Below the pieces are notes generated by a model. The model searched no databases and was not told the DNA's origin. It saw nothing but the letters and a program-made list of their open reading frames with translations. This document shows, piece after piece, positions 1 to 11,825 of a stretch of 40,879 bases of DNA; position 1 is the first letter of the stretch; every line of letters starts with the position of its first letter. The stretch is from positions 1-40,879 of the forward strand of contig JANQEV010000084.1 of assembly GCA_028278145.1 (NCBI GenBank), given 5' to 3'. A program made the position numbers and the translations under genes. The DNA is from Chromatiales bacterium. GTDB lineage: Bacteria; Pseudomonadota; Gammaproteobacteria; Chromatiales; Chromatiaceae.

Positions 1-3000
1 AGCTGCCACCACAGCAAAACCCTTGCCATGTTCACCGGCCCGCGCAGCCTCAATGGCTGCATTGAGCGCCAGCATATTGGTCTGGTAGGCGATGTCTTCA
101 ATGATGCCTATCTTCTCTGCAATCTGGTTCATTGCCTCCACAGTCTGGCGCACAGCCTGACCACCCTCATCGGCCGATTTAGCTGCTTCGGTGGCAATGC
201 CATCAGTCACATTGGAGTTTTCGCTGTTCTGATTGATTGAGGCACCCATCTCTTCAATGGATGCACTGGTCTCTTCAACACTTGCAGCCTGTTCACTTGC
301 ACCCTGAGCCAGGGCCTGTGCAGTGGCACTCACCTGCTGAGAGGCGCTGAGAATTCCACTAGAGTTATTGGTGACATCACCAATAACATCAGTCAGCTTC
401 GCTATAGTGCTGTTTACATCTTCCTTGAGCTGTCCAAAAATACCCTGGTAGTCTGCCTCTATGGTCTCAGACAGGTCACCCTTGGCCAGAGCACGCATTA
501 CCCGCACTACATCATTCAGTCCCTGCTCACTGGTACCTAGCAGCTGATTGATACCTTGAGAGAGACGTTCGAAGAAACCTTCCTTGTCCTGTTCTTCAAT
601 ACGTTTTCCGAAGTCGCCTTCCGCTGCCGCATTGACAATACTGGCAATCTCACCCTCCACCTGCACTTCGGCAGTACGATTGACCCACTCCACTGCTGTA
701 CCCAGGCGTTCATTCTCTTGATTCAGTACCGGTGTAGCACTGATATCAAGATGCAGCCCGCCAATCTTCACGGTTGATGTGAAGGTATCCTGCAACTTAT
801 CCAGCATGCCACGCTGGTGCTCCGGGTTTTTGTGGAATACATCTATATTCTTGCCAAGCAGATCACCAGCAGAGAAATCTGGAAGGTCTTTCTGGATGGC
901 TGCTTCCACCCTCTGGAACATCTCTTGCACCGCCTCATTCATATAGATGATGTTATAGTCGGCATCTGCCAGCATAACGTTGGTCTGTACCTTATCCAAG
1001 GCGATACGAATACGGTAATTCTCCGCTGCAAGCACTCGCTCCTTCTCCAACTGCTCGGCCTCACGCTGTTCAGCCAATACCTGTGCAGTGCGATCTGCCC
1101 ATTCGACCGTGGTACCCAAGCGTTTACCGTCTGCGTCCAACACCGGGTTGGCTATGATCTCAAAGTGACGACCGCCAACGGTCATACGGGAGGTATAGGT
1201 CTCTGTGAGCTCTGCCAGCAGATCACGCTGATGTTGAGGTTCCTTATGGAACACATCAATATTGGTACCCATCAGGGTGTCAGCATCAAAGTTTGGAAGA
1301 TCCTTCTGCAGGTCTTCTTCAGCTTCTCTGAACATCTTCTCAACTGCTGTATTCATGTATATGATGTTCAGATCTGCATTTGCCATCATGACGTTGGTAT
1401 TGACACAGTCGAGGGCCGTTTTGACCCGTAATGACTCCTCCATCTTGCGCCTGGCTTCATTGATATCAAATCCCATCTTGGTCTGCATAGACTTGAGACC
1501 ATCCATCAACTGCCCTATCTCGTCACTCCGGGAAAGGTCGATATCATCATAATAGTTACCCTCTGCGATACGCCGGAACTTCTCAATCGCATCACGCATT
1601 GGTGTGGTTATAGTCCGTGTCGTCCAGACAGCAAATGCCAAGGCTATTAACAGGAACAAGATGGAAGCACCAAGTGTCAACATCATAGTATTCTTGGCTG
1701 TGGCAATACGCTCCTCAATCAGGCCGTTAAACACTGGTACCATGGCATCGTAAAGTGCAAAGCCACTATCAATAACACCGGTTCCTGCTGCGAAATACGT
1801 GCTTGCGTCATAATCAAGCTGAGTGGAACGTATAACCTGGTCATCAAGCAGTTTCAGGAAATCCTGCCCCTTTTGCACAAATCCATCTGCCAACTGGCCC
1901 AGTTCCTGTTCTACATCTGCGTTATAACCAAATGCCACACGCACACCACGTGTTATATTGTCCACTCCAGTCTGAATTACTATGCCCAAACGGTAGAGAT
2001 CTTCTTTCTGTGCCTCCTGCATGCTGCCGCGGGTCAGAACTCCAGCACCTTTACCACGTGCCACTCCTGTGGTCTCAAGCACAGTAGGGAGACGATTAAC
2101 CAGAAGATCCATCAGATAGTAGCTATCCAGCTCTGAATCCAGGGCAAGCTGAGAGGTATCTCCTACATGGGCAATCAACTTCAGCACATCCGCAATCAAA
2201 GCAGTGTGGGCTGCAAAACTCTGTTTGGCTTCTACATCAAAACCAGCAGCTTTAATCTTTTGCCATTTAGCCTTGATGATTTCCAGGCGTTCACTGGACT
2301 TGAATTCAGCTCCATAGAGCTTATCCACTGCGTTACCATCTGTAATATGCTTATCAACCGCTCTCTCTTTTGACAGGATCTTAGGCTTGAGTGAGCTGTT
2401 TCCTGCCAGGTAGGCATTCATGGTGCCACGATGTACTGCAACATCCTGCAGCATCCGACGCAGTGGCTGCATATACTCGATACCATGCAGCTCTGAAGTG
2501 GATGAGGCAATTATCTTATTCTCCTCTACCGCCAGGAGGGATATCGCAAATGCAATGGGGAGCACAAAGGCAACGGCCAGGGCGCTCAGCTTTTGCCACA
2601 GCTTCATGCGTCTGCCGATAAGGAGCACACTTTGTAACTTACCCGGTTTGAGTGATGCCTTACCGGCATTGATCTCCTGGTAGAGCTTCTCTGCCGCAGC
2701 TACTTTCTCCTGCTCAGGTTTAGTACGTACTGACAGGTAACCGGTCACCCTACCGTTCTCACACATTGGCGTAACATTTGCCTCTACCCAGTAGTAGTCA
2801 CCGCTCTTGGCTCTATTCTTGACCAGACCGGTCCAGGGCCGCCCTGCATTGAGCGTATCCCAAAGGTCCTGAAAGGCAACAGCCGGCATGTCTGGATGGC
2901 GCACAATATTGTGGTTACTACCCAGCAACTCCTCTTCACTATACCCACTGATCTCTACGAAGGTTGGATTCACATAGGTGATAATGCCCTTCAGATCTGT

Positions 3001-3069
3001 CATGGAGACCAGTGTTTCAGAGGCATCCCAGTTGATCTCCGTATCTGTTACCGGTGTATTGACTTTCAT
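1..3069 (-). CDS. Methyl-accepting chemotaxis protein with three PAS domains (3' end outside the window)
   Basis: This is a large membrane chemoreceptor that would signal to CheA; at least 1023 residues are in the window and the reading frame is still open at base 1. Residues 1-110 form an Aer-type PAS domain. Transmembrane helices lie near 160-180 and 459-482 and bracket a helical periplasmic region. A HAMP domain follows, then two very similar PAS domains at about 550-655 and 687-790. The methyl-accepting signalling domain starts near 850 and reaches the conserved hairpin tip (motif [20 protein letters not shown]) just before the edge. The ATG at 3069 is preceded by AAAGGAG at good spacing. 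It is the last visible gene of the cheY-STAS-cheA operon, 78 bases after cheA. The N-terminal PAS suggests redox or FAD sensing, but ligands are unknown. Confidence 0.93.
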   Translation of the reverse strand, partial: MKVNTPVTDTEINWDASETLVSMTDLKGIITYVNPTFVEISGYSEEELLGSNHNIVRHPDMPAVAFQDLWDTLNAGRPWTGLVKNRAKSGDYYWVEANVTPMCENGRVTGYLSVRTKPEQEKVAAAEKLYQEINAGKASLKPGKLQSVLLIGRRMKLWQKLSALAVAFVLPIAFAISLLAVEENKIIASSTSELHGIEYMQPLRRMLQDVAVHRGTMNAYLAGNSSLKPKILSKERAVDKHITDGNAVDKLYGAEFKSSERLEIIKAKWQKIKAAGFDVEAKQSFAAHTALIADVLKLIAHVGDTSQLALDSELDSYYLMDLLVNRLPTVLETTGVARGKGAGVLTRGSMQEAQKEDLYRLGIVIQTGVDNITRGVRVAFGYNADVEQELGQLADGFVQKGQDFLKLLDDQVIRSTQLDYDASTYFAAGTGVIDSGFALYDAMVPVFNGLIEERIATAKNTMMLTLGASILFLLIALAFAVWTTRTITTPMRDAIEKFRRIAEGNYYDDIDLSRSDEIGQLMDGLKSMQTKMGFDINEARRKMEESLRVKTALDCVNTNVMMANADLNIIYMNTAVEKMFREAEEDLQKDLPNFDADTLMGTNIDVFHKEPQHQRDLLAELTETYTSRMTVGGRHFEIIANPVLDADGKRLGTTVEWADRTAQVLAEQREAEQLEKERVLAAENYRIRIALDKVQTNVMLADADYNIIYMNEAVQEMFQRVEAAIQKDLPDFSAGDLLGKNIDVFHKNPEHQRGMLDKLQDTFTSTVKIGGLHLDISATPVLNQENERLGTAVEWVNRTAEVQVEGEIASIVNAAAEGDFGKRIEEQDKEGFFERLSQGINQLLGTSEQGLNDVVRVMRALAKGDLSETIEADYQGIFGQLKEDVNSTIAKLTDVIGDVTNNSSGILSASQQVSATAQALAQGASEQAASVEETSASIEEMGASINQNSENSNVTDGIATEAAKSADEGGQAVRQTVEAMNQIAEKIGIIEDIAYQTNMLALNAAIEAARAGEHGKGFAVVAA

Positions 3070-3147
3070 GGTTTGCTCCTTTAACAATTTCGCCCATGCG
3101 CTTGCAGCGCTGCATCAAGTTGTTTCTAACGATTTCTTTCTGGTGTC

Positions 3148-5370
3148 TCAGTGCAGTTGTTCTGAGACCGAAGCCATCTCCCTCACCTGAGGTTTACCTC
3201 TATTCATAACTTTCAGTACCAGTTCCGGCACATCGATAATCATGGCCACCTCTCCACTGCCTAATATGGTGGCGCCGCTAATCCCTCTGAGATTTTGAAA
3301 AATTGCACCCAGTGGTTTTATTACTGTCTGGTGTTCACCCAATAACTGATCAACTACCAGACCAACCACTTGACCGGCATATCTGACAACCACGATATCC
3401 GGACGACTGTCTATGCTTGCGTTACCTCCGAACAGGTTGCTCAAACGCAATAGAGGCAACACCTGCTGGCGCAATTCGATATAGTCACTCTCCTGCAACA
3501 TATCCCACTTCTCTCTGGGCAGCTCCACACACTCATCAACCATATCCAGGGGGATTACATAACGGGCATCACCCACACGTACCTGGAAACCATCGATGAT
3601 AGCCAGGGTCAATGGCAGACGAATGCGGAAGACACTACCTTGGCCAGCACTGCTCTCTACCTCAACCTGGCCACGCAGGGCCTCGATGTTGCGTCTGACC
3701 ACATCCATACCAACACCACGACCAGAGAGATTTGTAATATGCTCTGCAGTGGAAAACCCAGGTTCAAAAATCAGATGAAAAATATCCTGATCTGATAGAC
3801 CCTTTGCAGAATCTATCAGCCCTCTCTCTTGCGCTTTGGCCAGGATGTTTTCTTTTGATAACCCACCACCATCGTCAGAGATCTCGATAACGATGCTGCC
3901 TGAATCATGATAGGCGTTAAGGGTTACAGTCCCTTTTTCCGGCTTACCTGCCGCAATACGGGCCTCACTGGTCTCAATTCCGTGATCAATGGCATTGCGT
4001 ACCAGATGGGTAAGTGGGTCGGTCAGTTTCTCCACTACACTTTTGTCCAGTTCAGCATCACCACCAGTGATACACAGTTCGATCTGTTTTCCAATTTCCT
4101 TGCTTAGCTCACGCACTACCCTACGGAAACGGTTGAATGTGTCACCAATCTGCACCATGCGCAGTCCCAGTGAGGTATCGCGAATATCCTCCACCAGACG
4201 AGACATGATTTCCATGGACTCCAACAATGCGTTATCACCAATACGATGGGCGTGCTCTTCGATACCTGCACCATTGATTACCAGTTCACCAACCTGATTA
4301 ATCAGCGCTTCCAATTTAGCGGCATCCACCCGTACCGACGCAGTTGTTGGTTGAGCTGCTGATTGTTTTGATTTGCTGACGGGAGCAGTATCTTTTCCTG
4401 GTTTCTGCTGCTTCGCTGTGGACACAGAAGTCTGTGCAGCGGCTTCTGTAGCTGTATCAGCCGCTGGCTCTAAGTTACCCGGTGACTTGAAGAGCTGCTC
4501 TGCTTCCGTTTGGCAGATGCTGCCGAGCTCTACAAGCAAAACAGCCATCTGCTGTTCAGATTCTGGTACCTGTTCCACAAGTTCCCGGTATGCAGAAAGT
4601 GAGGCATGGGGTGGCAGGATTCGAATATCACAGTCGTCCTGCACAAAATCAAAAACCTCTTCGATCGCCTCTCGGTCTGACTCACTATCAAAAGCTATCT
4701 CAAAACCCAGATAGCACGATTCTGGGTCCATCTCCGCCGGATCAGGCATGGTGGTATCCACCACCTTTAATCCAGTGATCTCTCCCAGATGCTCCAGGTA
4801 ACGTAGAAACGAGAGTGGGTCCATGCCATTGCGCAGTGCATCCGGTTGAAAACGTAAGGATATATGCCAATGAGCAGCAGCAACGCCATCAACTTCTGTT
4901 TCTACCTGGCTTTGCGTATCCTTGCCGGATGAAGTTTTGCCATCCTCAGCCACCAGCTCATCTGATACTGCAATGCTGCCACTAAGGTGGGCATTGACCT
5001 GTGCAGAAAGTACATCACCAGCCTGGACCTGTTCTTGCTCCAGTTCTTCATTCCCATCCAGTGCGTTACCTACCAACATGGAGATATGGTCTCGGCAGGA
5101 TAGAAACAGGCTAATCAGGTCTTCATTGAGTTCCTGGGAACCTTCCCGCACCTTGCCCAGCAGGCTTTCCACTCCATGGGTAAATGACTCGACCTTGCTG
5201 AAACCAAACATGCCAGAGGAACCTTTGATGGTATGAAAGGCACGAAACAGTTCGTTCACCCTTTCTGAGTCATCCGGATTGGTTTCCAGCTCAAGCAGTG
5301 AGTTTTCCACCTGTTCAAGCAGTTCAGATGATTCTGTGGCGAAGGCCTGGATTGCCGGTTCCATATCCAT
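3148..5370 (-). CDS. cheA: Chemotaxis histidine kinase CheA
   Basis: CheA autophosphorylates on a histidine and passes phosphate to CheY in the receptor array at the inner membrane. The 740 residues show an Hpt domain with the phospho-acceptor H46 in FRAFHTIKGSSGMFGF. A P2-like response-regulator docking region lies at about 165-260. An Ala/Thr/Gln-rich linker (about 300-345) leads to the dimerisation helices, then the ATPase domain (HLVRNAIDHGIE N box, SDDGGGL and GRGVGMDVV G boxes) and a C-terminal CheW-like domain. Length and order are typical. The ATG at 5370 has GGAGA upstream and lies 2 bases after the STAS gene stop, so translation is probably coupled. No cheW, cheR or cheB is visible; they may lie beyond the left edge. 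Confidence 0.97.
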   Translation of the reverse strand: MDMEPAIQAFATESSELLEQVENSLLELETNPDDSERVNELFRAFHTIKGSSGMFGFSKVESFTHGVESLLGKVREGSQELNEDLISLFLSCRDHISMLVGNALDGNEELEQEQVQAGDVLSAQVNAHLSGSIAVSDELVAEDGKTSSGKDTQSQVETEVDGVAAAHWHISLRFQPDALRNGMDPLSFLRYLEHLGEITGLKVVDTTMPDPAEMDPESCYLGFEIAFDSESDREAIEEVFDFVQDDCDIRILPPHASLSAYRELVEQVPESEQQMAVLLVELGSICQTEAEQLFKSPGNLEPAADTATEAAAQTSVSTAKQQKPGKDTAPVSKSKQSAAQPTTASVRVDAAKLEALINQVGELVINGAGIEEHAHRIGDNALLESMEIMSRLVEDIRDTSLGLRMVQIGDTFNRFRRVVRELSKEIGKQIELCITGGDAELDKSVVEKLTDPLTHLVRNAIDHGIETSEARIAAGKPEKGTVTLNAYHDSGSIVIEISDDGGGLSKENILAKAQERGLIDSAKGLSDQDIFHLIFEPGFSTAEHITNLSGRGVGMDVVRRNIEALRGQVEVESSAGQGSVFRIRLPLTLAIIDGFQVRVGDARYVIPLDMVDECVELPREKWDMLQESDYIELRQQVLPLLRLSNLFGGNASIDSRPDIVVVRYAGQVVGLVVDQLLGEHQTVIKPLGAIFQNLRGISGATILGSGEVAMIIDVPELVLKVMNRGKPQVREMASVSEQLH

Positions 5371-5372
5371 TG

Positions 5373-5702
5373 CTAGGCTTCTCCAGTTGCTGGGTTACTA
5401 CCCAATAGACCATCGGCTCGATACAGATTCAGCACATCATTTACAGCAGTGCTGGCCTGGTGCAGTTGAACCTGCTTGTCTGCATCACGGGCTGCATGCT
5501 CAAGCAACAGCAGCAATTGGAAACCGGCGGAATCAAATTCCGTTACATCGCTCATATCCAGTTGGAGTAACCGGTATGTATTCAGATATCCCAACAGTTC
5601 ATCTTTTAACGCCTGAGCATGGTATATGTTCATCTCTTCGCTAATACCGAGATTACATCGGCCAGTCTTTTTATTTGTCCCTCTGAGGCGTTTGACTGGC
5701 AT
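5373..5702 (-). CDS. STAS-domain protein of the chemotaxis operon
   Basis: This 109-residue single-domain protein resembles the SpoIIAA/anti-sigma-factor-antagonist family. The conserved core is the segment LQLDMSDVTEFDSAGFQLLL (residues 46-65), with Asp-Ser at the position that is phosphorylated in SpoIIAA-type proteins. It sits between cheY and cheA with a 2-base gap to cheA and a 24-base gap to cheY, and has a good AAGGAGA site before the ATG. The placement suggests a phospho-switch or a scaffold partner of this chemotaxis system rather than a sigma-factor circuit. That is inference: no kinase or phosphatase of the SpoIIAB or SpoIIE type is nearby. Confidence 0.88.
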   Translation of the reverse strand: MPVKRLRGTNKKTGRCNLGISEEMNIYHAQALKDELLGYLNTYRLLQLDMSDVTEFDSAGFQLLLLLEHAARDADKQVQLHQASTAVNDVLNLYRADGLLGSNPATGEA

Positions 5703-5726
5703 CTTATATATCTCCTTATCAATCCA

Positions 5727-6092
5727 TTATTGAGCCAGCATTTTCACTGCCTGGAGCAGCTTGGGAGGCTGAAACGGCTTCACAATCCAGGCCTTCGCTC
5801 CCGCAGCTTTACCCTCATCCATCTTGCCCTGCTCAGATTCTGTAGTGAGCATGCACACAGGGGTGAACTTGTAATTGGGGAGTTTTTTCATCTCCTTGAC
5901 AAAGGTAATGCCATCCATCTGCGGCATGTTTACGTCACAGATAATCATGGAAATTTTCTGGCCATTCAGCTTGCTCAAGGCATCCTGTCCATTTTCCGCC
6001 TCGATAACTTCATACCCGTCACCGCGCAGTGCGATACCCACAACACTGCGAATTGCGGCAGAGTCATCAACAACAAGAATGGTTTTCGACAC
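5727..6092 (-). CDS. cheY: CheY-like single-domain response regulator
   Basis: The protein is a 121-residue receiver domain with no output domain, phosphorylated by CheA and expected to act on the flagellar switch or as a phosphate sink. All key residues are present: acidic pair D9-D10, phospho-acceptor D53 in ICDVNMPQMDG, switch T83 and conserved K105 before proline. The start is a GTG at 6092, supported by a very strong AGGAGGAG site 8 bases upstream. It lies between the upstream chemoreceptor gene (13 bases away) and the STAS gene, so it belongs to the same operon. Whether it is the main flagellar CheY cannot be decided here. Confidence 0.95.
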   Translation of the reverse strand: MSKTILVVDDSAAIRSVVGIALRGDGYEVIEAENGQDALSKLNGQKISMIICDVNMPQMDGITFVKEMKKLPNYKFTPVCMLTTESEQGKMDEGKAAGAKAWIVKPFQPPKLLQAVKMLAQ

Positions 6093-6105
6093 TGGTAAAC
6101 TCCTC

Positions 6106-7311
6106 CTAAAATAGATTTATCTCGCCAGCTTCAGCGAACTGCTTTTCCTGACCCTTCCCATGTACCGTCTCGTAATTACTGAGCTCTTCGTAGGTTGTGT
6201 ATGCGTCTTTCATCTTTCCGATCCATGCATCCATATCAAATGGAGCACTACTATCCATTATCTTGCCTAGTTCTGAGAGACTGTTTTCAACATGCCCAAG
6301 AATCTGGGTAACCCGGTCCTGAAATTGCAGGGCAACCATGGCTTCAGAGATCTCGCCGTTGATCTCGTCACCGATACCAGACAACATCTGACAGGAATGA
6401 CCCAACGATTCCAGAGTACGTTCATGTTGCTCTATGAGCTGTTCAATCAGGGTTTCAGCATCACTGACCTGTTTTGATTCCCGCTCAGCAGACTGTTCAG
6501 CGCGTTCTAAGGTCTGAGTGATACTTGTGGTAATCAGGTCTGAGCGCTCAACGATATTCTTGCCGATATCGGCCGACCGGTTAGCCAGGCCTCTGACTTC
6601 ATCTGCCACCACGGAAAAGCCGCGCCCGGCTTCACCGGCCCGGGCCGCTTCAATGGCAGCATTCAAGGCCAGTAGATTGGTCTGATCGGCAATATAGCTG
6701 ACATCCTCGGCCATCTTGCGCAGATCTGCTGCGTGTTGATCCAGGCTGCGGACATTGCCTAAAACTTCCTGTTTGGTTTCAAGGAATTGAATCAAAGAAT
6801 TTGACACTGTAGTGAGCTGCTGCTGGGTACTCACGGTCACCTCTTTTAGTGAGCCATCAGCCACTTCGCTATCAGTGTCTACTGCGCAACCAGAGAGCTT
6901 ATCGCTGGCCACATCGAGGGCGGTTTTCAGATTTACCACGATCTCTGAAAACTGTGTCGTGAGATTGACTATTTCCTCGTCTGTGAGTTGTCGGCAAGTT
7001 GCTATCTGCTTGGACCAGATAGAAAAAGATTCAGTACAGACACCGTTAAGATCGGTTTGACGCTGGGATTGATCACGCTGCGCTGCTGCCTTTTCGATTG
7101 TAGTTTTGGCAGAAACTACAGCCGAATCAATAGCGGCGGTGTGCATTCTGCTGGCCCAGACAGTGGCAGCAATACCTGCGAGCAACATGGCTACAACCAG
7201 GCCGTATTTGATAACCTCACTACTTTGTACAAATGCTAAGTTATTGATAAAAAGGAATATAATTCCCAATAATGTGATTGCTGCTGGCATCATCCATGGC
7301 TTACTACTCAT
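6106..7311 (-). CDS. Methyl-accepting chemotaxis protein, short form without a large sensor domain
   Basis: This 401-residue chemoreceptor has two closely spaced N-terminal hydrophobic helices (about 9-28 and 34-53) with only a few residues between them, so there is essentially no periplasmic ligand domain. The signalling domain contains the conserved tip [20 protein letters not shown] followed by [15 protein letters not shown]. The C-terminal part has the [12 protein letters not shown] motif seen in a subset of receptors, then a linker and the tail EINLF, which could be a tether for adaptation enzymes (inference). It is the first gene of the che operon. GAGGA precedes the ATG at 7311, and a near-consensus FNR-type box lies 25 bases upstream. 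Confidence 0.92.
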   Translation of the reverse strand: MSSKPWMMPAAITLLGIIFLFINNLAFVQSSEVIKYGLVVAMLLAGIAATVWASRMHTAAIDSAVVSAKTTIEKAAAQRDQSQRQTDLNGVCTESFSIWSKQIATCRQLTDEEIVNLTTQFSEIVVNLKTALDVASDKLSGCAVDTDSEVADGSLKEVTVSTQQQLTTVSNSLIQFLETKQEVLGNVRSLDQHAADLRKMAEDVSYIADQTNLLALNAAIEAARAGEAGRGFSVVADEVRGLANRSADIGKNIVERSDLITTSITQTLERAEQSAERESKQVSDAETLIEQLIEQHERTLESLGHSCQMLSGIGDEINGEISEAMVALQFQDRVTQILGHVENSLSELGKIMDSSAPFDMDAWIGKMKDAYTTYEELSNYETVHGKGQEKQFAEAGEINLF

Positions 7312-7335
7312 TTGTCCTCAGCCCCCTACCCCTGA

Positions 7336-7349
7336 TTGACAATTATCAA
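7336..7349. promoter_or_regulatory. FNR/ANR-like box upstream of the chemotaxis operon
   Basis: The 14-mer TTGACAATTATCAA matches the FNR-family consensus TTGAT-N4-ATCAA at all fixed positions but one. It lies 25 bases before the start codon of the first chemotaxis gene. That is close to the gene, so it would overlap the promoter core rather than sit at a classical activation position. No transcription start is known. Chance occurrence cannot be excluded. Confidence 0.35.
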
Positions 7350-7762
7350 TACAAAACGTATCGGCCAATACCCTCAAATCTTTAGGTATTAATAGACTAT
7401 TTTTCAGCAATCTGGGGAGAATCAGATTGATCGTATATATTTCAAAAGGTTAGCTTTTTTAGGCTTTTTCGCCATATACTTTAGCGGTACTTATGGTCCT
7501 ACCCCATTGGTAGTACTTTGTATTACCAGATTAATAATGAGGTAGTAGTGGTTTCCCGGAAATTCAGCTAGCGATTGACGCTAATGTCAGATCAGCGGCT
7601 AATTTACAGAGTTTTATTGCCCTGGAAATGACCCAGATTCCGAGCTAGGGAGAACCATGATTGTGGGCACTGATTAAACATTTGGATATTGCACGCCTCA
7701 ACCATCCTACTTTGTTACCATGGTAGAAAACCAAGTACCGACAAATTTTGGAGAGATCATTA
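7350..7762. other. Intergenic region between the che operon and the yciI-like gene
   Basis: About 410 bases without a convincing gene. It must hold the promoter of the divergent che operon and that of the yciI-like gene. A short dyad CTACC-N5-GGTAG is centred near 7506. Poly-T runs occur near 7454-7470 without a clear hairpin. A possible reading frame on minus (7645-7878) overlaps the yciI-like gene in antisense and has no family features. Nothing else is recognisable. Confidence 0.5.
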
Positions 7763-8062
7763 ATGTTGTATGCAATTATGGGGACAGATCGTGAAAACAG
7801 CCTGGAGGGACGACTCAAGGTACGCCCGGAGCATCTGGAAAGAATAAAGAAGCTACAAGATGCTGGACGCCTGATCATAGCAGGCCCCCACCCTGGAATA
7901 GACAGTGAGGACCCAGGACCTGCCGGTTTTAGCGGCAGTCTGATCGTGGCGGAGTTCGATAGCCTGGAAGCGGCACAGGAGTGGGCAGATCAGGACCCCT
8001 ATGCCCTGACAGGTGTATTCACCCGTGTGGTGGTTAAACCCTTCAAGAAGGTACTTCCCTGA
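7763..8062 (+). CDS. YciI-family protein
   Basis: This 99-residue alpha/beta barrel protein of the YciI family has an unsettled function in most bacteria. The family signature is the start MLYAIMGTD, the segment [12 protein letters not shown] with the conserved histidine, and the C-terminal [17 protein letters not shown] motif. The family is related to muconolactone isomerase and may do small-molecule chemistry with a His/Asp pair. The ATG at 7763 is preferred over an in-frame TTG at 7748 because TTGGAGAG just upstream serves as ribosome-binding site. It stands alone and ends at a strong bidirectional terminator. In many gammaproteobacteria yciI lies near septation or envelope genes; here it is convergent with the ligA cluster. 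Confidence 0.88.
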   Translation: MLYAIMGTDRENSLEGRLKVRPEHLERIKKLQDAGRLIIAGPHPGIDSEDPGPAGFSGSLIVAEFDSLEAAQEWADQDPYALTGVFTRVVVKPFKKVLP

Positions 8063-8097
8063 ACCTGCCTGACAACTTTATGGGATTGGAATAATCA

Positions 8098-8129
8098 GCA
8101 CACCAGGCCGTATCAGGCCTGGCTTGTGC
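8098..8129. terminator. Bidirectional hairpin terminator
   Basis: A perfect 7-bp stem CCAGGCC/GGCCTGG with a 6-base loop is extended by GCACA/TGTGC after a 2-base bulge. It lies exactly between the convergent yciI-like gene and the small gene ending at 8130. The flanks lack a long T run, so strength is estimated from the stem only. Confidence 0.7.
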
Positions 8130-8420
8130 TTACTCTTCGTCTTTGTCTTTGCTCTTGGAAGAGATGTTGCCGATACTGTTTATGGACACAACCTTGGTTG
8201 CAGGCGGCTCGTCCACATAATACGGTTTCTCTACCGCAGCTCCGGCAGCATCTGCCAGTTCCCGCTCACGAATAGAGATCAGTTTCAGACACTCCCGCAC
8301 ATCAGTGGTGGTCTGTTCCGACAGTGGACTCGGCTGGCCAGGAGCCGGTGTGATATCACGAATTACCGAGGTGAGCACCTTGCGCATCACCTGTAAAATC
8401 TCTCTCTCTTGGGATTCCAT
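8130..8420 (-). CDS. Small conserved-looking protein downstream of ligA
   Basis: This 96-residue soluble protein has no family I recognise. It opens with a helical acidic segment (ESQEREILQVMRKVLTSVIRDITP), has a central stretch with DVRECLKLISIRERELADAAG and ends in a charged Lys/Asp/Glu tail. The ATG at 8420 is preferred because AGGA stands upstream and the sequence becomes regular from there; an in-frame ATG at 8450 would add ten less plausible residues. It lies 91 bases downstream of ligA on the same strand and ends at the terminator, so it is probably the last gene of the smc-zipA-ligA cluster. No signal peptide or membrane helix is seen. Confidence 0.72.
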   Translation of the reverse strand: MESQEREILQVMRKVLTSVIRDITPAPGQPSPLSEQTTTDVRECLKLISIRERELADAAGAAVEKPYYVDEPPATKVVSINSIGNISSKSKDKDEE

Positions 8421-8511
8421 AGTAGGTCCTGCATGTTGAAAACAGGTCAATTCTACCTGCTTTTTTTCAATAATGTCGTGTAGAGTGTTAATACACCCTC
8501 AGAACAGCGCA

Positions 8512-11660
<3,149 letters not shown>

Positions 11661-11742
11661 TTTTTTGGTGTCTAGCCTCTTTATTGTATTGAGCTTGTCC
11701 TACTGCAAGCATACCACGGTGGATGCATTTGTTAAGGGCGTT

Positions 11743-11787
11743 GGACCCCTGTTTTCACAACAGAGTTCAAAGAATACGACAGGGTCC
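11743..11787 (-). terminator. Possible imperfect terminator hairpin after smc
   Basis: GGACCCCTGT (11743-11752) and ACAGGGTCC (11779-11787) can pair with one bulged base, and an inner CTGTT/AACAG hairpin lies in the loop. It sits in the 165-base gap between smc and zipA. There is no T run, so it may be only a weak terminator or an RNA-processing structure. The rest of the gap holds nothing recognisable. Confidence 0.3.
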
Positions 11788-11825
11788 CAATCTAAGAGTT
11801 GAGGTGGTACCAACTACCTCATAAA

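Noticed and set aside
817..1431. 204-residue open frame on plus
   Set aside because: Lies wholly antisense to the PAS region of the chemoreceptor gene, has low-complexity composition and no family motif; it arises from the duplicated PAS codons.
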